DNA from: Enhygromyxa salina
GTDB lineage: Bacteria; Myxococcota_A; Polyangia; Nannocystales; Nannocystaceae
Assembly: GCF_002994615.1 (NCBI RefSeq)
Contig: NZ_PVNK01000162.1
Location: forward strand, 1 to 46,915
Length of the DNA stretch: 46,915 nucleotides
Direction: 5' to 3'
Numbering within the stretch: the stretch's first letter is position 1; the number at the start of each line of letters is the position of its first letter. Positions 6,930 through 19,712 of the stretch are shown here, piece by piece. The position numbers were made by a program, and so were the translations under genes. The notes beneath the pieces are model-generated. The model made no database searches and had not been told where the DNA came from. It worked only from the letters and a program-made list of their open reading frames with translations.

Positions 6930-8501
6930 ATGCGCAAAGTCGCTGGAACCACGGCGCTCACGGTGCTCGGCTTGATCGTGATCGTGCTGAGCTCGGCGTG
7001 GCTGCGGACACCGGGCTTCACGCAGGGCGGGTTCGCGTCGCACGACGTGGCCGGCATCCTCTACAACGCGATGGTCCTCGACCGGGGCGGGCTGCCCTAC
7101 GTCGACACCCTCGAGCTCAAGGCGCCGGGCACCTTCTACCTGGCCACGTGGTTCGCGGGACCCGAGGCCCGCGACATCGCTCGCTTTCAGATCGCGGCCA
7201 ACCTCTGGGCGCTGCTCGGGCTGGTGCTGGTCGCCGGGCTGGGGTGGCGGCTGTGGGGCAAGCTGGGCGCGCTGGCCAGCGCGGGGCTCTACGCGCTCCA
7301 CGACGCGCACCTCGACTCGATGGACGCGAACTACGTGACCTGGGCCAACGCGCCGCAGATCGCGGCGTTTTGGCTGGGCATCGAGGCCGGGCGCGCGCGC
7401 AGCGATCGCTGGCGCCCGACCCTGTGGATGCTCGCGGGAGCCCTCGCCAGCTTCGCCGCGCTGTGCAAGCGGCCCGACGCCGTGGTCTTGCTGGCGCTGC
7501 TGGTCATGGCGGGGGTGTGCTCGAGCGCGCGGACACGCGGGTGGGCCCGGGCCGTCGACCCGGGCTGCGTACTCGCCGGTTTCGTGCTTGGACATACACC
7601 GATTACCTTGCAGTACCTCGCCGCCGGGCAGCTCGGCGCGCTGGTCGACGGCTACTTCCTGAACCGCTGGGGCCTGCGCTACGTCGGGGCCAGCGAGCTC
7701 GGCCTCGGTCCGTCGCTGCGCGAGGGCGCGCTGGCCAGCGCGCACTTCCTCGGGCTGGCCGTGGTCCTGGCCAGCTTCCCCCTGTTCGCGGCGCTCGGAC
7801 GGCGCGTCGGCGCGTGGCGACGCGCCGCCGCGCTCCAAGAGAGCGAGGCCCGGCAGCTGCGCGAGCTCGGCTTCGTGCTCGCGTGGCTGCTCGGAACCCT
7901 GATCGCCGCGAGCCTCGGCTTTCGCTTCTACAAGGGCTACTTCGTCGCCGTCGCCGCGCCGCTGTGTCTGCTCGCGGCGGCGCCGATCGGCCTGCTCGGG
8001 CGTCGCTGTCCGGCCCACTGGGCTCCGCGCGCGCTGGTCTTGGCCCTGTGCTCGGTCCTCGTCGGGCGCGAGCTGCTGATCCTCGATCACACCCGCGCCG
8101 ATCGAGCCAAGCCCCACGACCTCGGCGGCCGCCGGATCGCCGCGCACCTGCTCGCCAACACCCAAGCAGATGACACGATCTGGATCTGGGGCTGGCACCT
8201 GTGGGACGTGTATCCGCTCGCTGGACGGATGTCGGCGAGCACGATCTACAAGTCCCTCGGCATTCTCAGCCAGCCCAACGACGACACCTGGCGGCGGCCA
8301 GCGACCCGTCTGCGCTTCGTCGAGTCGGAGTACTCGGCGCAGCTGATCCGAGAGCTCGACGCCGCGCGGCCGGCCTACGTGGTCTTGGGTTCGACCGTCC
8401 CGCACCGTGACTTCGACGAGCTGAAGTCGTTCCTGCGCCGCGACTATCGGCGCGACTATCGGGTGCGTATCGGCCGGGTTCAGTTCTGGCGAAGGCGCTG
8501 A
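6930..8501 (+). CDS. GT39-like multi-pass membrane glycosyltransferase
   Basis: A 523-residue protein with about nine to eleven hydrophobic segments and a soluble C-terminus of ~130 residues. The first loop reads ASHDVAGILYNAMVLDRGG then LPYVDTLELKAPGTFY, the layout of ArnT/PMT-type enzymes (GT39/GT83). In these, an acidic residue after helix 1 helps attack a polyprenyl-phosphate sugar and the K-x-P-G-x-F segment is conserved. The likely reaction is transfer of a sugar from a lipid carrier to an extracytoplasmic lipid or protein; the acceptor is unknown. The start at ATG 6930 has no strong ribosome binding site but places helix 1 correctly. It converges on hutH with a 14-bp gap. No other cell-envelope sugar genes are adjacent. 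Confidence 0.8.
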   Translation: MRKVAGTTALTVLGLIVIVLSSAWLRTPGFTQGGFASHDVAGILYNAMVLDRGGLPYVDTLELKAPGTFYLATWFAGPEARDIARFQIAANLWALLGLVLVAGLGWRLWGKLGALASAGLYALHDAHLDSMDANYVTWANAPQIAAFWLGIEAGRARSDRWRPTLWMLAGALASFAALCKRPDAVVLLALLVMAGVCSSARTRGWARAVDPGCVLAGFVLGHTPITLQYLAAGQLGALVDGYFLNRWGLRYVGASELGLGPSLREGALASAHFLGLAVVLASFPLFAALGRRVGAWRRAAALQESEARQLRELGFVLAWLLGTLIAASLGFRFYKGYFVAVAAPLCLLAAAPIGLLGRRCPAHWAPRALVLALCSVLVGRELLILDHTRADRAKPHDLGGRRIAAHLLANTQADDTIWIWGWHLWDVYPLAGRMSASTIYKSLGILSQPNDDTWRRPATRLRFVESEYSAQLIRELDAARPAYVVLGSTVPHRDFDELKSFLRRDYRRDYRVRIGRVQFWRRR

Positions 8502-8515
8502 CCGAGCGCCGTGGC

Positions 8516-10051
8516 TCAGGCTTGGGCGGCCTCGCGCAGCCGCCCGGCCAAGATCGCCTCGGCCAGCGACTCGAGCTCGGCGCTCATGCTGCGGTCACCG
8601 GTGTAGGGGGCGAGGTGCTCGCGGATCGCCGCGTGCACGCGCATCAACGCCGGGCTGCTCTCGCGCTCGCGCAGATCGACGCCGCGGGCCGCGGCGGCGG
8701 CCTCGATCGCGAGGACGCGGGCGAGGTTGGCGACGACCGAGGCGAGCTTGCGCGAGGCGATCGGACCCATGCTGACGTGATCTTCCTTGCCCGCCGAGGT
8801 CGGGATCGTGTCGACGCTGGCCGGGAACGACAGCGACTTGCACTCGCTCGCGAGCGCGGCCGCGGTCACGTGGGCCATCATGAACCCGCTCTCGACCCCG
8901 GCGTCGTCGCTGAGGAAGGGCGGGAGCCCGCGAGAGTGTCGGGCCGTACACAGCCGATCGATCCGCCGCTCGCTGATCGTCGCGAGGGTGGTCAAGGCCG
9001 CGGTCGCGTGGTCGGCCGGGAGCGCGACGCTGCCCGCGTGGAAGTTGCCGCCGCTGAGGACGTCGAAGCCGGCCTCGGGGTCATCGGGATCGCGGAGCAA
9101 GACCAGCGGGTTGTCGGTGAAGCTGTTGAGCTCGATCGCGACGGCCCCGGCGACGTACTCGATGGCCGTGCGCGCGGCTCCGTGGACCTGTGGCATGCAG
9201 CGCATCGAGTAGGCGTCTTGAACGTTGCCGCAGTCGGCGTGGGACCGGTTGATCGCGGACCCGGCGATGAGCTCGGCGACCCGCGCTGCGCTGTGCTGCT
9301 GGCCAGGGTGGGGCTTGCCAGCGTGAATCCGGGGATCGCAGTGGGTCGAGGTCCCGAGCATCGCGTCGAGGCTCAGGGCGCCGATGATGTCGGCGGCCTC
9401 GACCAGCTCGCGGGCGTCAGACACGGCCAGCGCCGCGATCGCGGTCGTCACCTGGGTCCCGTTGATCAGGCTCAGGCCCTCTTTGGGGCCGAGCACCAGG
9501 GGCTCGAGCTCGCAGCGGCGCAGCGCGTCGGCCCCGGACATGCGCTCGCCCGCGAGCCACGCCTCGCCCTCGCCGATGATCGGCAGCGCGAGGTGGGCGA
9601 GCGGCGCGAGATCGCCGCTCGCCCCCACGCTGCCCTGGCGGGGGACGATCGGCACGACGCCTCGGCGCAGCAACTCGAGCAAGCGGGCGGGCACGACCGG
9701 GCGGACGCCGGACGCCCCGAGCGCGAGGGTGTGGGCACGCAACATCAAGAGCGCCCGGACGACGTCGGCGCCCAGGGGGTCACCCACACCGACTGCGTGG
9801 CTGCGCAGCAGATTGCGCTGGAGATCCTCCAGCTTGTCGGCCGGTACCGCGATGTTCGAGAGGTCACCAAACCCGGTGTTGACTCCGTAAATCTTGCCGC
9901 CCGCGGCGAGCGAGCGCTCGAGCAGTGCGCGGGTCCGAAGCAGCTCGACCTCGGCGGTCTCGCTCAGGGTCGCGTGGGCGCCCCGTCGGGCGACCCGGTG
10001 GACCTCTTCGATGTCGATCCGACGCCCGACGATCACCGTTTTGACGGACAT
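8516..10051 (-). CDS. hutH: Histidine ammonia-lyase
   Basis: Deaminates L-histidine to trans-urocanate, the first step of histidine degradation. The 511-residue length matches the family. The Ala144-Ser145-Gly146 triad in GASGDLAPLAHL makes the MIO prosthetic group by self-cyclisation. Tyr55 in YGVNTGFG is the expected active-site tyrosine. GTQVTTAI, NVQDAYSMRCMPQVHG and the C-terminal TSAGKEDHVSMG are also typical. The frame is open far upstream, but similarity starts at the ATG at 10051. Tyrosine or phenylalanine ammonia-lyases share the fold, but the motif set favours histidine. No hutU, hutI or hutG is adjacent, so the pathway is split. It is divergent from a Ser/Thr kinase gene. Confidence 0.93.
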   Translation of the reverse strand: MSVKTVIVGRRIDIEEVHRVARRGAHATLSETAEVELLRTRALLERSLAAGGKIYGVNTGFGDLSNIAVPADKLEDLQRNLLRSHAVGVGDPLGADVVRALLMLRAHTLALGASGVRPVVPARLLELLRRGVVPIVPRQGSVGASGDLAPLAHLALPIIGEGEAWLAGERMSGADALRRCELEPLVLGPKEGLSLINGTQVTTAIAALAVSDARELVEAADIIGALSLDAMLGTSTHCDPRIHAGKPHPGQQHSAARVAELIAGSAINRSHADCGNVQDAYSMRCMPQVHGAARTAIEYVAGAVAIELNSFTDNPLVLLRDPDDPEAGFDVLSGGNFHAGSVALPADHATAALTTLATISERRIDRLCTARHSRGLPPFLSDDAGVESGFMMAHVTAAALASECKSLSFPASVDTIPTSAGKEDHVSMGPIASRKLASVVANLARVLAIEAAAAARGVDLRERESSPALMRVHAAIREHLAPYTGDRSMSAELESLAEAILAGRLREAAQA

Positions 10052-10209
10052 GGCGACTTCGATAGCACGGGACGCCAGAACCCGAGCGCGTTCCCCCAGG
10101 CTCCAGCCCAGGGTGAGCTCACGTGACCCCGACGCCGGGTCCGACGCCGGACGCAGCCGTTTTTTTGTCGCGTTGACCGCTGCTGCGCTCACGTCTACGC
10201 TGGTCTGAA

Positions 10210-11970
10210 GTGCGAGTCTGCCCGCAGTGTGGGGCTCGCTACGAGGGTGAGGCGGTCTTTTGTCCCATGGACGGGTCGGCCCTCGGCGCGCGCCCGAGCC
10301 CGATCGGCTCCGCGCCGGTTTTGGGCCCCCTGAGCCCGTCACCGGCGACCGCGTCTTCGTCGGGCTCCGTCGCGCGTTGGCAGCCCGCGAGCGCGAGCGC
10401 GAGCATCCCCACGCTGACCGCGACGAGCAGCCCGGGCTGGCACGCGGCCCCTGCAGGTGGAGCGGCGGCCAGCGCGTCGGCAGCCGCCTCCGAAGCTTGG
10501 AGCCCGCCGCCGCGCGACGTCGCGCTCGAGGAGGAAGAGCCCCTGTTCGGGGTCGTGCTCGGTGATCGCTATCGCATCGATGAGCACATCGGCAGCGGCG
10601 GGATGGGCCTGATCTACAAGGCCACGCACCTGCTGATCGGCCGCAAGCTGGCGATCAAGGTCTTGCGTCAGCGCTTCGCCCAGCAAGAGGAGATCGCCAA
10701 GCGCTTCGCCCAGGAGGCTCGCCTCGCGTCGAGCGTCAAGCACCCCAACGTCGTCGACATCATCGACTACGGGACGACGCCGTCGGGCAGCCCGTTCAGC
10801 GTGATGGAGTTCCTCGATGGGCGCAGCCTCGCCCGTGAGATCGCGCAGCACGGGCCGCTCGAGCCCGCGCGCGCCCTGCAGATCGCCTGCGCGATCGCGC
10901 GTGGGTTGGCCGCAGCCCACCGCGTGGGGATCATCCACCGCGATCTCAAGCCCGACAACGTGTTCCTGGTCGAGGACGATCAGCAGCCCGAGCAGGTCAA
11001 GCTCCTCGACTTCGGGATCGCCCGGGTGGCCGGCTCCAAGACCCGCCTGACCATGGCTGGCGCGATCGTGGGCACGCCGCAGTACATGTCGCCCGAGCAG
11101 GCCCGCGGCGACGAGCTCGATCCGCGCTCCGACCTGTACGCGCTCGGCGTGCTGTTGTTCGAGTCTCTCACGGGTCGGGTCCCGCTGACCGCCGACTCGG
11201 CCGTCGGGACCCTGACCATGCAGGTGTTCGAGCTCGCCCCGCGGCTGAGCGACATCGATCCGCGCTTTTCCCAGTTCCCCTCGATCGAGACCGCGCTCGG
11301 TCGACTGTTGGCCAAGAACCGCGACGAACGTCCAGTGACGGCGCTCGACGCGGCGCGGGTGCTGCAGGCTGCGGCCGCCGCCGACCTCGGCTCGCGCGGC
11401 GACGAGCGCGAGCGCGCAGCGAGCGATGGCTGGCCCCAGCCGACCCCAGCCGTGTCCGAGCAGGACATCGTTCGGCGGGCGACGATCATGATCGGCTCGG
11501 GCTCCGTCGCCCACGCACACAGCGTCGAGGGTGACGGTCCGGCGACCGGTGACTTCGCCGCGAAGGCGGGCGGGGAAGGGGACTCGGTCCGCAAGCGGCC
11601 GAGCATCATCATCCGCGAGGGGGTCCCGTCCAAGGCCCAGCCTGCGCGCGTCGGGCCGGCCGGGTCCGCTCGACCCGCCGCCACGACCTCTCTGTCGAGG
11701 ACGCCCACGCCAGAGTCGACGCGACCCCTCGGCAAACCTCCGCGTCCGGGTCTTCGCCGCCGACACCTCCCGCTGATCCTGATCGGCGCGGGAGCGGCGA
11801 TCTTCGCCGCTCTGGTCACAATTGGCTTCGTCCAGTGGCTCCAGCGACGGGAGGCCCCTGATCCGGATGTCACAGGGATGAAGGGATCCGCCGTCGAGCA
11901 GCGTTGGCTCTCGCGTGCGCAGGAGCTCGACGGCCGAGGTGATCCCGGGCTGGCCTCGGATCGACAGTGA
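10210..11970 (+). CDS. Transmembrane Ser/Thr protein kinase with N-terminal zinc ribbon
   Basis: A 586-residue Hanks-type kinase starting at GTG 10210. The N-terminus CPQCGARYEGEAVFCPMDG resembles a half zinc ribbon with the last ligand replaced, a form often seen on myxobacterial kinases. A low-complexity linker (30-105) follows. The kinase domain (about 118-385) has the glycine loop GSGGMG, Lys150 in LAIKVL, HRDLKPDN (243-250) and DFG (267-269), so it should be active. A disordered Ser/Pro/Arg segment leads to one transmembrane helix (about 520-544) and a short 42-residue tail with no sensor domain. It is followed after 203 bp by a second kinase on the same strand, which suggests duplication or paired function. 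Confidence 0.93.
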   Translation: MRVCPQCGARYEGEAVFCPMDGSALGARPSPIGSAPVLGPLSPSPATASSSGSVARWQPASASASIPTLTATSSPGWHAAPAGGAAASASAAASEAWSPPPRDVALEEEEPLFGVVLGDRYRIDEHIGSGGMGLIYKATHLLIGRKLAIKVLRQRFAQQEEIAKRFAQEARLASSVKHPNVVDIIDYGTTPSGSPFSVMEFLDGRSLAREIAQHGPLEPARALQIACAIARGLAAAHRVGIIHRDLKPDNVFLVEDDQQPEQVKLLDFGIARVAGSKTRLTMAGAIVGTPQYMSPEQARGDELDPRSDLYALGVLLFESLTGRVPLTADSAVGTLTMQVFELAPRLSDIDPRFSQFPSIETALGRLLAKNRDERPVTALDAARVLQAAAAADLGSRGDERERAASDGWPQPTPAVSEQDIVRRATIMIGSGSVAHAHSVEGDGPATGDFAAKAGGEGDSVRKRPSIIIREGVPSKAQPARVGPAGSARPAATTSLSRTPTPESTRPLGKPPRPGLRRRHLPLILIGAGAAIFAALVTIGFVQWLQRREAPDPDVTGMKGSAVEQRWLSRAQELDGRGDPGLASDRQ

Positions 11971-12173
11971 GCGCCCGCTCGCGGCGGGCGCGAGGGCGGG
12001 GTGTCCGAATACCCCTGGTTGGGCCGCAGTCGAAGGGCTCGCGTGCGTGTTCGAGCACACCCACCCAAGCCGCCCCTGCGGCCCGAGCGTTGCCCGCGAG
12101 GTGCGACTTGCGAGACAATCCCGGTGCAGAAAATAGGGTAGGCTAGCCCAGCCTCCCAACCGAAGAGCGACTC
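11971..12173. other. Spacer between the two tandem kinase genes
   Basis: 203 bp. A GC-rich hairpin, GCGCCCGC (11971-11978) with GCGGGCGC (11984-11991), follows the first kinase's stop but has no T-tract. Further on, TTGCGA at 12108 lies upstream of an AT-rich AAAATAGGGTA near 12130-12140, a possible promoter with poor spacing. The second kinase may therefore have its own promoter. Confidence 0.35.
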
Positions 12174-14063
12174 ATGGCTGAACCCAATATGAAGATGAAG
12201 GCTCCCCCCCCGCCACCACCGGGAGCGGGATCGATGGGCGGCAAGAGCACGATGATCGCTGGCGCGCCGCCGGCGACGCCCAAGGCCACCGTCGTGGCAG
12301 ACGGCAACTCGCCGCCGCCGACTCCACCTTCGACCGGCACCGTGGTCGCGCCCCCAGCCGACGAGCTCGCCAGCGGCGGCACGATGATCTCGAGTGGTGA
12401 CGCTGGCGTCCCCGCGGTCGTCCCGGTTCAGGCGTCCGCGCCGGTTGCCACCGATCTCATCGGCCAGACCCTGCTCGGCCGCTACAAGGTCATCAAGAAG
12501 CTCGGCGAAGGCGGGATGGGCACCGTCTATCTCGGCGAGCACGCGACGATCGGCAAGACCTTCGCCATCAAGGTTCTTAGCCACGAATTCGCCCACAAGG
12601 ACGACCTCCGCGAGCGCTTCTTGCAAGAGGCGCGCGCGGCCTCGATGATCAGCCAGGAGAACGTCGTCGAGATCACCGACTTCGGTGACACGCCAAACGG
12701 CTCGGTCTTCTTCATCATGGAGTTCCTCAAGGGCGAGGATCTCTCGGACACCGTCAAGGATCAGGGCCGCCTGCCGTGGGCGCGGGTCCAGCCGATCATG
12801 CTGCAGATCTGCCGGGCGCTGGCCGCCGCGCACGACGCCGGCATCATCCACCGCGACATGAAGCCGGAGAACTGCTACCGCATCAAGCGGGGCAAGAACG
12901 AGGACTTCATCAAGGTCCTCGACTTCGGCATCGCCAAGGTCACCTCCGAGGAAGAGGGCGAGGGCAAGGGCCTCACCCGCACGGGCATGATCTTCGGTAC
13001 GCCCGAGTACATGTCGCCCGAGCAGGCCCAGGGCGCCAAGCCCGATCACCGCGTCGACGTGTACGCCGTCGGCGTGATCCTCTACGAGCTGCTCACCGGT
13101 CGGGTCCCCTTCACCGCGGACACCTTCATGGGGATCTTGACCAAGCACATGTTCGAGGTGCCCGAGGCGCCCTCGGCCGTGGTCCCCGACGCCGGGATTC
13201 CGCCCGAGGTCGAGGCGATCATCCTCAAGGCGATGCAGAAAGACCGCGAGCTGCGCTTCGCGGACATGCGCGAGATGGCGGCCGCGATCGAGGCCGTGGG
13301 ATCCGGCGCGGCCGCGGTCGGCTACGTCAACGAGAACATCGCGCGCCCTTCGACCGGGGAGATGGCGTTCACCGGAGGTCGGCCGACCCCGGCGCCCGGG
13401 ACGGTGCCGCCCATCGCGGGGCCCTACGAAGAGGAGCGCAAGTCCAACAAGGGCATCGTGATCGGCATGATCGCCGCGGCCGCGCTCGTCGCCGCGGGCG
13501 TCGGGGCGTTCATCGCGTTCGGCGAAGACAAAGATGCGGTCGCGACAGAAGACCCGGCCGAAGACCCGGCCGCCGTGGCCAAGGCGCCCGAGGTCGAGGA
13601 GCCCGAGGTCGAGGAGCCCGAGATCGAGGAGCCTGAGAAGGTCAAGGAGATCGCGGTCGGGACCGAGACGGTCAACTACCACATCACGACCAGTGACCCC
13701 GACGGCAACCCGATCGAGGCCTCGATCCTCGATCCGCGTGACAACGGCAGCTACGGCAAGACCAACACAGCCGAGGGCGTCGACGTCGAGAAGTCCTCGG
13801 ATGCCTTGCCGCTGGTGCTCAAGGCCCAGGGCTTCGATCCGCTGCAGATCGAGATCTATCCCGAGCGCGACAAGAACTTCGAGTACAAGCTCGTGCCGAC
13901 CAAGAAGGCGCCGACCAAGAAGGTGTCGTCGACCAAGAAGAAGGCGGACACGAAACCCGCGGAGAAGAAGGTCGAGCCCAAGCCCCAGGAAGAGACCAAG
14001 ACCAAGCCGCCGCGGCGGGTGTCTCCCGATCTCAAGGACCCCTTTGGGGCCCGCGGCGGCTAG
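12174..14063 (+). CDS. Transmembrane Ser/Thr protein kinase with PEGA-like C-terminal domain
   Basis: A 629-residue Hanks-type kinase. The N-terminus is Pro-rich (a run of seven prolines) and otherwise low complexity to about residue 95. The kinase domain (about 103-375) has GEGGMG, Lys133 in FAIKVL, HRDMKPEN (226-233) and DFG (250-252). One transmembrane helix lies at about 427-447. A repeat of VEEPE units follows, then a domain of about 85 residues (VNYHITTSDPDG ... DKNFEYKLVP) that resembles a PEGA-type beta domain and would be outside the membrane. The end is Lys-rich (KKAPTKKVSSTKKK), then KDPFGARGG. The last codons and stop are the first unit of the repeat array that follows. Confidence 0.93.
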   Translation: MAEPNMKMKAPPPPPPGAGSMGGKSTMIAGAPPATPKATVVADGNSPPPTPPSTGTVVAPPADELASGGTMISSGDAGVPAVVPVQASAPVATDLIGQTLLGRYKVIKKLGEGGMGTVYLGEHATIGKTFAIKVLSHEFAHKDDLRERFLQEARAASMISQENVVEITDFGDTPNGSVFFIMEFLKGEDLSDTVKDQGRLPWARVQPIMLQICRALAAAHDAGIIHRDMKPENCYRIKRGKNEDFIKVLDFGIAKVTSEEEGEGKGLTRTGMIFGTPEYMSPEQAQGAKPDHRVDVYAVGVILYELLTGRVPFTADTFMGILTKHMFEVPEAPSAVVPDAGIPPEVEAIILKAMQKDRELRFADMREMAAAIEAVGSGAAAVGYVNENIARPSTGEMAFTGGRPTPAPGTVPPIAGPYEEERKSNKGIVIGMIAAAALVAAGVGAFIAFGEDKDAVATEDPAEDPAAVAKAPEVEEPEVEEPEIEEPEKVKEIAVGTETVNYHITTSDPDGNPIEASILDPRDNGSYGKTNTAEGVDVEKSSDALPLVLKAQGFDPLQIEIYPERDKNFEYKLVPTKKAPTKKVSSTKKKADTKPAEKKVEPKPQEETKTKPPRRVSPDLKDPFGARGG

Positions 14064-14214
14064 TTGGGGCCCGCGGCGGCTAGTTGGGGCCCGCGGCGGT
14101 TAGCTGAGGCCCGCGGCGACCGGCTAGTTGGGGCCCGCGGCGACCGGCTAGTTGGGGCCCGCGGCGGCTAGCTGAGGCCCGCGGGCGCGAGTTGGGGTCC
14201 GCGGCCGCTGCTAG
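14044..14214. repeat. Eight-copy 20-24 bp tandem array between two convergent stop codons
   Basis: Units of TTGGGGCCCGCGGCGGCTAG and variants start at 14044, 14064, 14084, 14104, 14128, 14152, 14172 and 14192. Units 4 and 5 carry a 4-bp insert (GACC), units 4 and 7 begin CTGAGG, and the last is the most diverged. Each unit contains GGGCCC or GGCCC next to CCGCGG and most end in TAG. The first unit encodes the last residues and stop codon of the upstream kinase. The last unit contains the stop codon of the minus-strand carboxypeptidase. This looks like growth of the array by slippage from the kinase 3' end. Confidence 0.9.
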
Positions 14215-15164
14215 CTCGATGGCCGCGGGGTTGCGATCGCGGCCAGCAAGTACGCCGCGACCCCGGGCACGTCGTTGTCGACCCAGGGCTGGGGATCGCG
14301 GGGGTTGAAGCGCCAAAACAGCGGCGCCCGCCGCCCGAAGGTCTGAGCCAGGCTCGCCGGGAGCGAGAAGCACTCGACGCAGATCGACCAGCAGCGACGC
14401 TCATGGTGCTGATGGTCCTCTTGCTCGCCCGTGAAGGTGTCGAACACGCGACTGGCGAGGCGGAGGTAGCGGGTCCGCGGCTGGGCCCGAGCCAGCGCTC
14501 GACACAGGCGCCGATAGGTCTGGAAGTCCTCGCGCGTGTGCACACGGGCCGGAAACATCGTGCCCATCACGCTGTGGAGGTTGGCGCTGGCGTGGAAATC
14601 TTGCTGCTCGAGCAGGCGATCGAGCGCCGCGGTCTCGGGCTCGCTCAGGGCGTGGGGGCCGCGATAGGTCGCGTCGCCGGGCGTCGAGCTTCCTGCCCCG
14701 GGCAGCGGCAGACGTCGGGTGCCGCGCGGCAGCGGCCAGTTGCGGTTGAGATCGACCCCATGGTGGTTGTGGCGCAAGGTCGCGAGCGGACCCACGCCGT
14801 CGCGGGCGTAGGTCCGGGCGTAGCCATCGGGGTTGAGGCACGGCGCCAGCCACAGCTCGGCCCGCTCGACGAGCTCGCGCAGCGGCGCGGGAGGTGTGCC
14901 GCTCGCTAGCTGAGCGAGGATCCCCGTGCAGACCCGGTTGCCGATGAATTCGGGCCCATGGGTGTTGGCGCAGACCAGGACCCGCGGGCTCGAGCCCGAC
15001 CCGTCGCGTCGTGGGATGCGGACCGCGTGGAGCGGGCGGCCCTCGACGCTGCGGCCATACTCGAGCAACTCGGCGCCCACGCCCGATCCCGTGGCCCGCT
15101 CGACGAGAGACGCGAGCTCTCGCTCGCGCTCGTCGGGGCTGGGGTAGGGATCGAGGAGGGCCAT
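14211..15164 (-). CDS. M14-family zinc carboxypeptidase
   Basis: A 317-residue peptidase of the M14 (carboxypeptidase A/MpaA) fold. Zinc ligands are His69 and Glu72 in NTHGPEFIGN and His197 in SANLHSVMG. Substrate-binding Asn140-Arg141 lie in VDLNRNWP, and the probable catalytic Glu264 in CVECFSLP. Bacterial members of this size often cut peptidoglycan-derived tripeptides or gamma-glutamyl bonds; which applies here cannot be read. No signal peptide is seen, so it is probably cytoplasmic. ATG 15164 is preceded by GAGG at 8 nt and follows the helicase stop by 16 bp, so it is the last gene of that operon. The frame is open upstream, but that part is a shadow of the helicase gene. Confidence 0.88.
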   Translation of the reverse strand: MALLDPYPSPDERERELASLVERATGSGVGAELLEYGRSVEGRPLHAVRIPRRDGSGSSPRVLVCANTHGPEFIGNRVCTGILAQLASGTPPAPLRELVERAELWLAPCLNPDGYARTYARDGVGPLATLRHNHHGVDLNRNWPLPRGTRRLPLPGAGSSTPGDATYRGPHALSEPETAALDRLLEQQDFHASANLHSVMGTMFPARVHTREDFQTYRRLCRALARAQPRTRYLRLASRVFDTFTGEQEDHQHHERRCWSICVECFSLPASLAQTFGRRAPLFWRFNPRDPQPWVDNDVPGVAAYLLAAIATPRPSS

Positions 15165-15180
15165 TACATGACCCTCGCGC

Positions 15181-19136
<3,956 letters not shown>

Positions 19137-19140
<4 letters not shown>

Positions 19141-19514
19141 CGAGGGAAACCTTCGAGCGCGCTGAGCTCCGCACGCGCTGCGGCCGATTGCCGCCTCCGT
19201 TCCCGCTCTCGAGCATGTTCGTCATCGATTCGCTCGAGCTTGTGCAGCAGGTCGGGGCTGGCATCGCCACAGGCCGCGTGGGTCTCGCGGAGGAGGTTGG
19301 CAAAGTCTTCGTCGGCCTCAGTCCCTGTGTCGGCCCGCGAAGGGGAACGATCCATCAGGGCTAGGAGCCTCGCGCGCATGAGCTCCACGCGGTAGGAGCA
19401 GTCGGCTTGGTCATCCGGGAGTCCTGGGCTCTGTTGCCAGAGTCCAACGCCGACGCCCCAAAGGGCGAAGACAATCACGGCGACGGCACCGATGATTCGA
19501 ATCCACGTGAACAC
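19137..19514 (-). CDS. Small membrane-anchored hypothetical protein
   Basis: A 125-residue protein starting at GTG 19514. One hydrophobic helix (about 7-27, IIGAVAVIVFALWGVGVGLW) serves as a signal anchor. The mainly helical, charged domain after it holds two cysteines (DCSYRVELMRARL and THAACGDASP) and a probable coiled end (DEHARERERRR). The stop overlaps the helicase start by ATGA, so the two are translationally coupled. I do not recognise the family. It may sit in the inner membrane with the soluble part outside, where the two cysteines could form a disulfide, but that is inference. Confidence 0.7.
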
Positions 19515-19605
19515 GCGCTTTCGGCTCGGTGGTTGAGGCTTGGTCAGTTGCGGCGAGTGTTCCAGGATCGGCCCCGGCGGTCAAGCGGGCCCGCCAATTG
19601 AAACT

Positions 19606-19629
19606 CTGCTCTGGCGGGCGTCAGAGCAG
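19606..19629 (-). terminator. Hairpin between lipoprotein gene and helicase operon
   Basis: CTGCTCTG (19606-19613) and CAGAGCAG (19622-19629) form a perfect 8-bp stem with an 8-nt loop, 83 bp past the stop at 19713. On the minus strand AGTTTC follows, so any U-tract is short. It may end the kinase-lipoprotein transcript before the helicase operon promoter. Confidence 0.4.
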
Positions 19630-19712
19630 TGTAGAGGCCGTTCGTGCGCAAGCGTGTGGGACGTGACGTGGGCGGAGGGGACGATCGCGCTATGCGTGAG
19701 CCGCGCCTGCGC

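Noticed and set aside
10339..13682. Long minus-strand open frames opposite the two kinases
   Set aside because: Shadows of the kinase genes; repetitive Arg/Gly/Asp composition.
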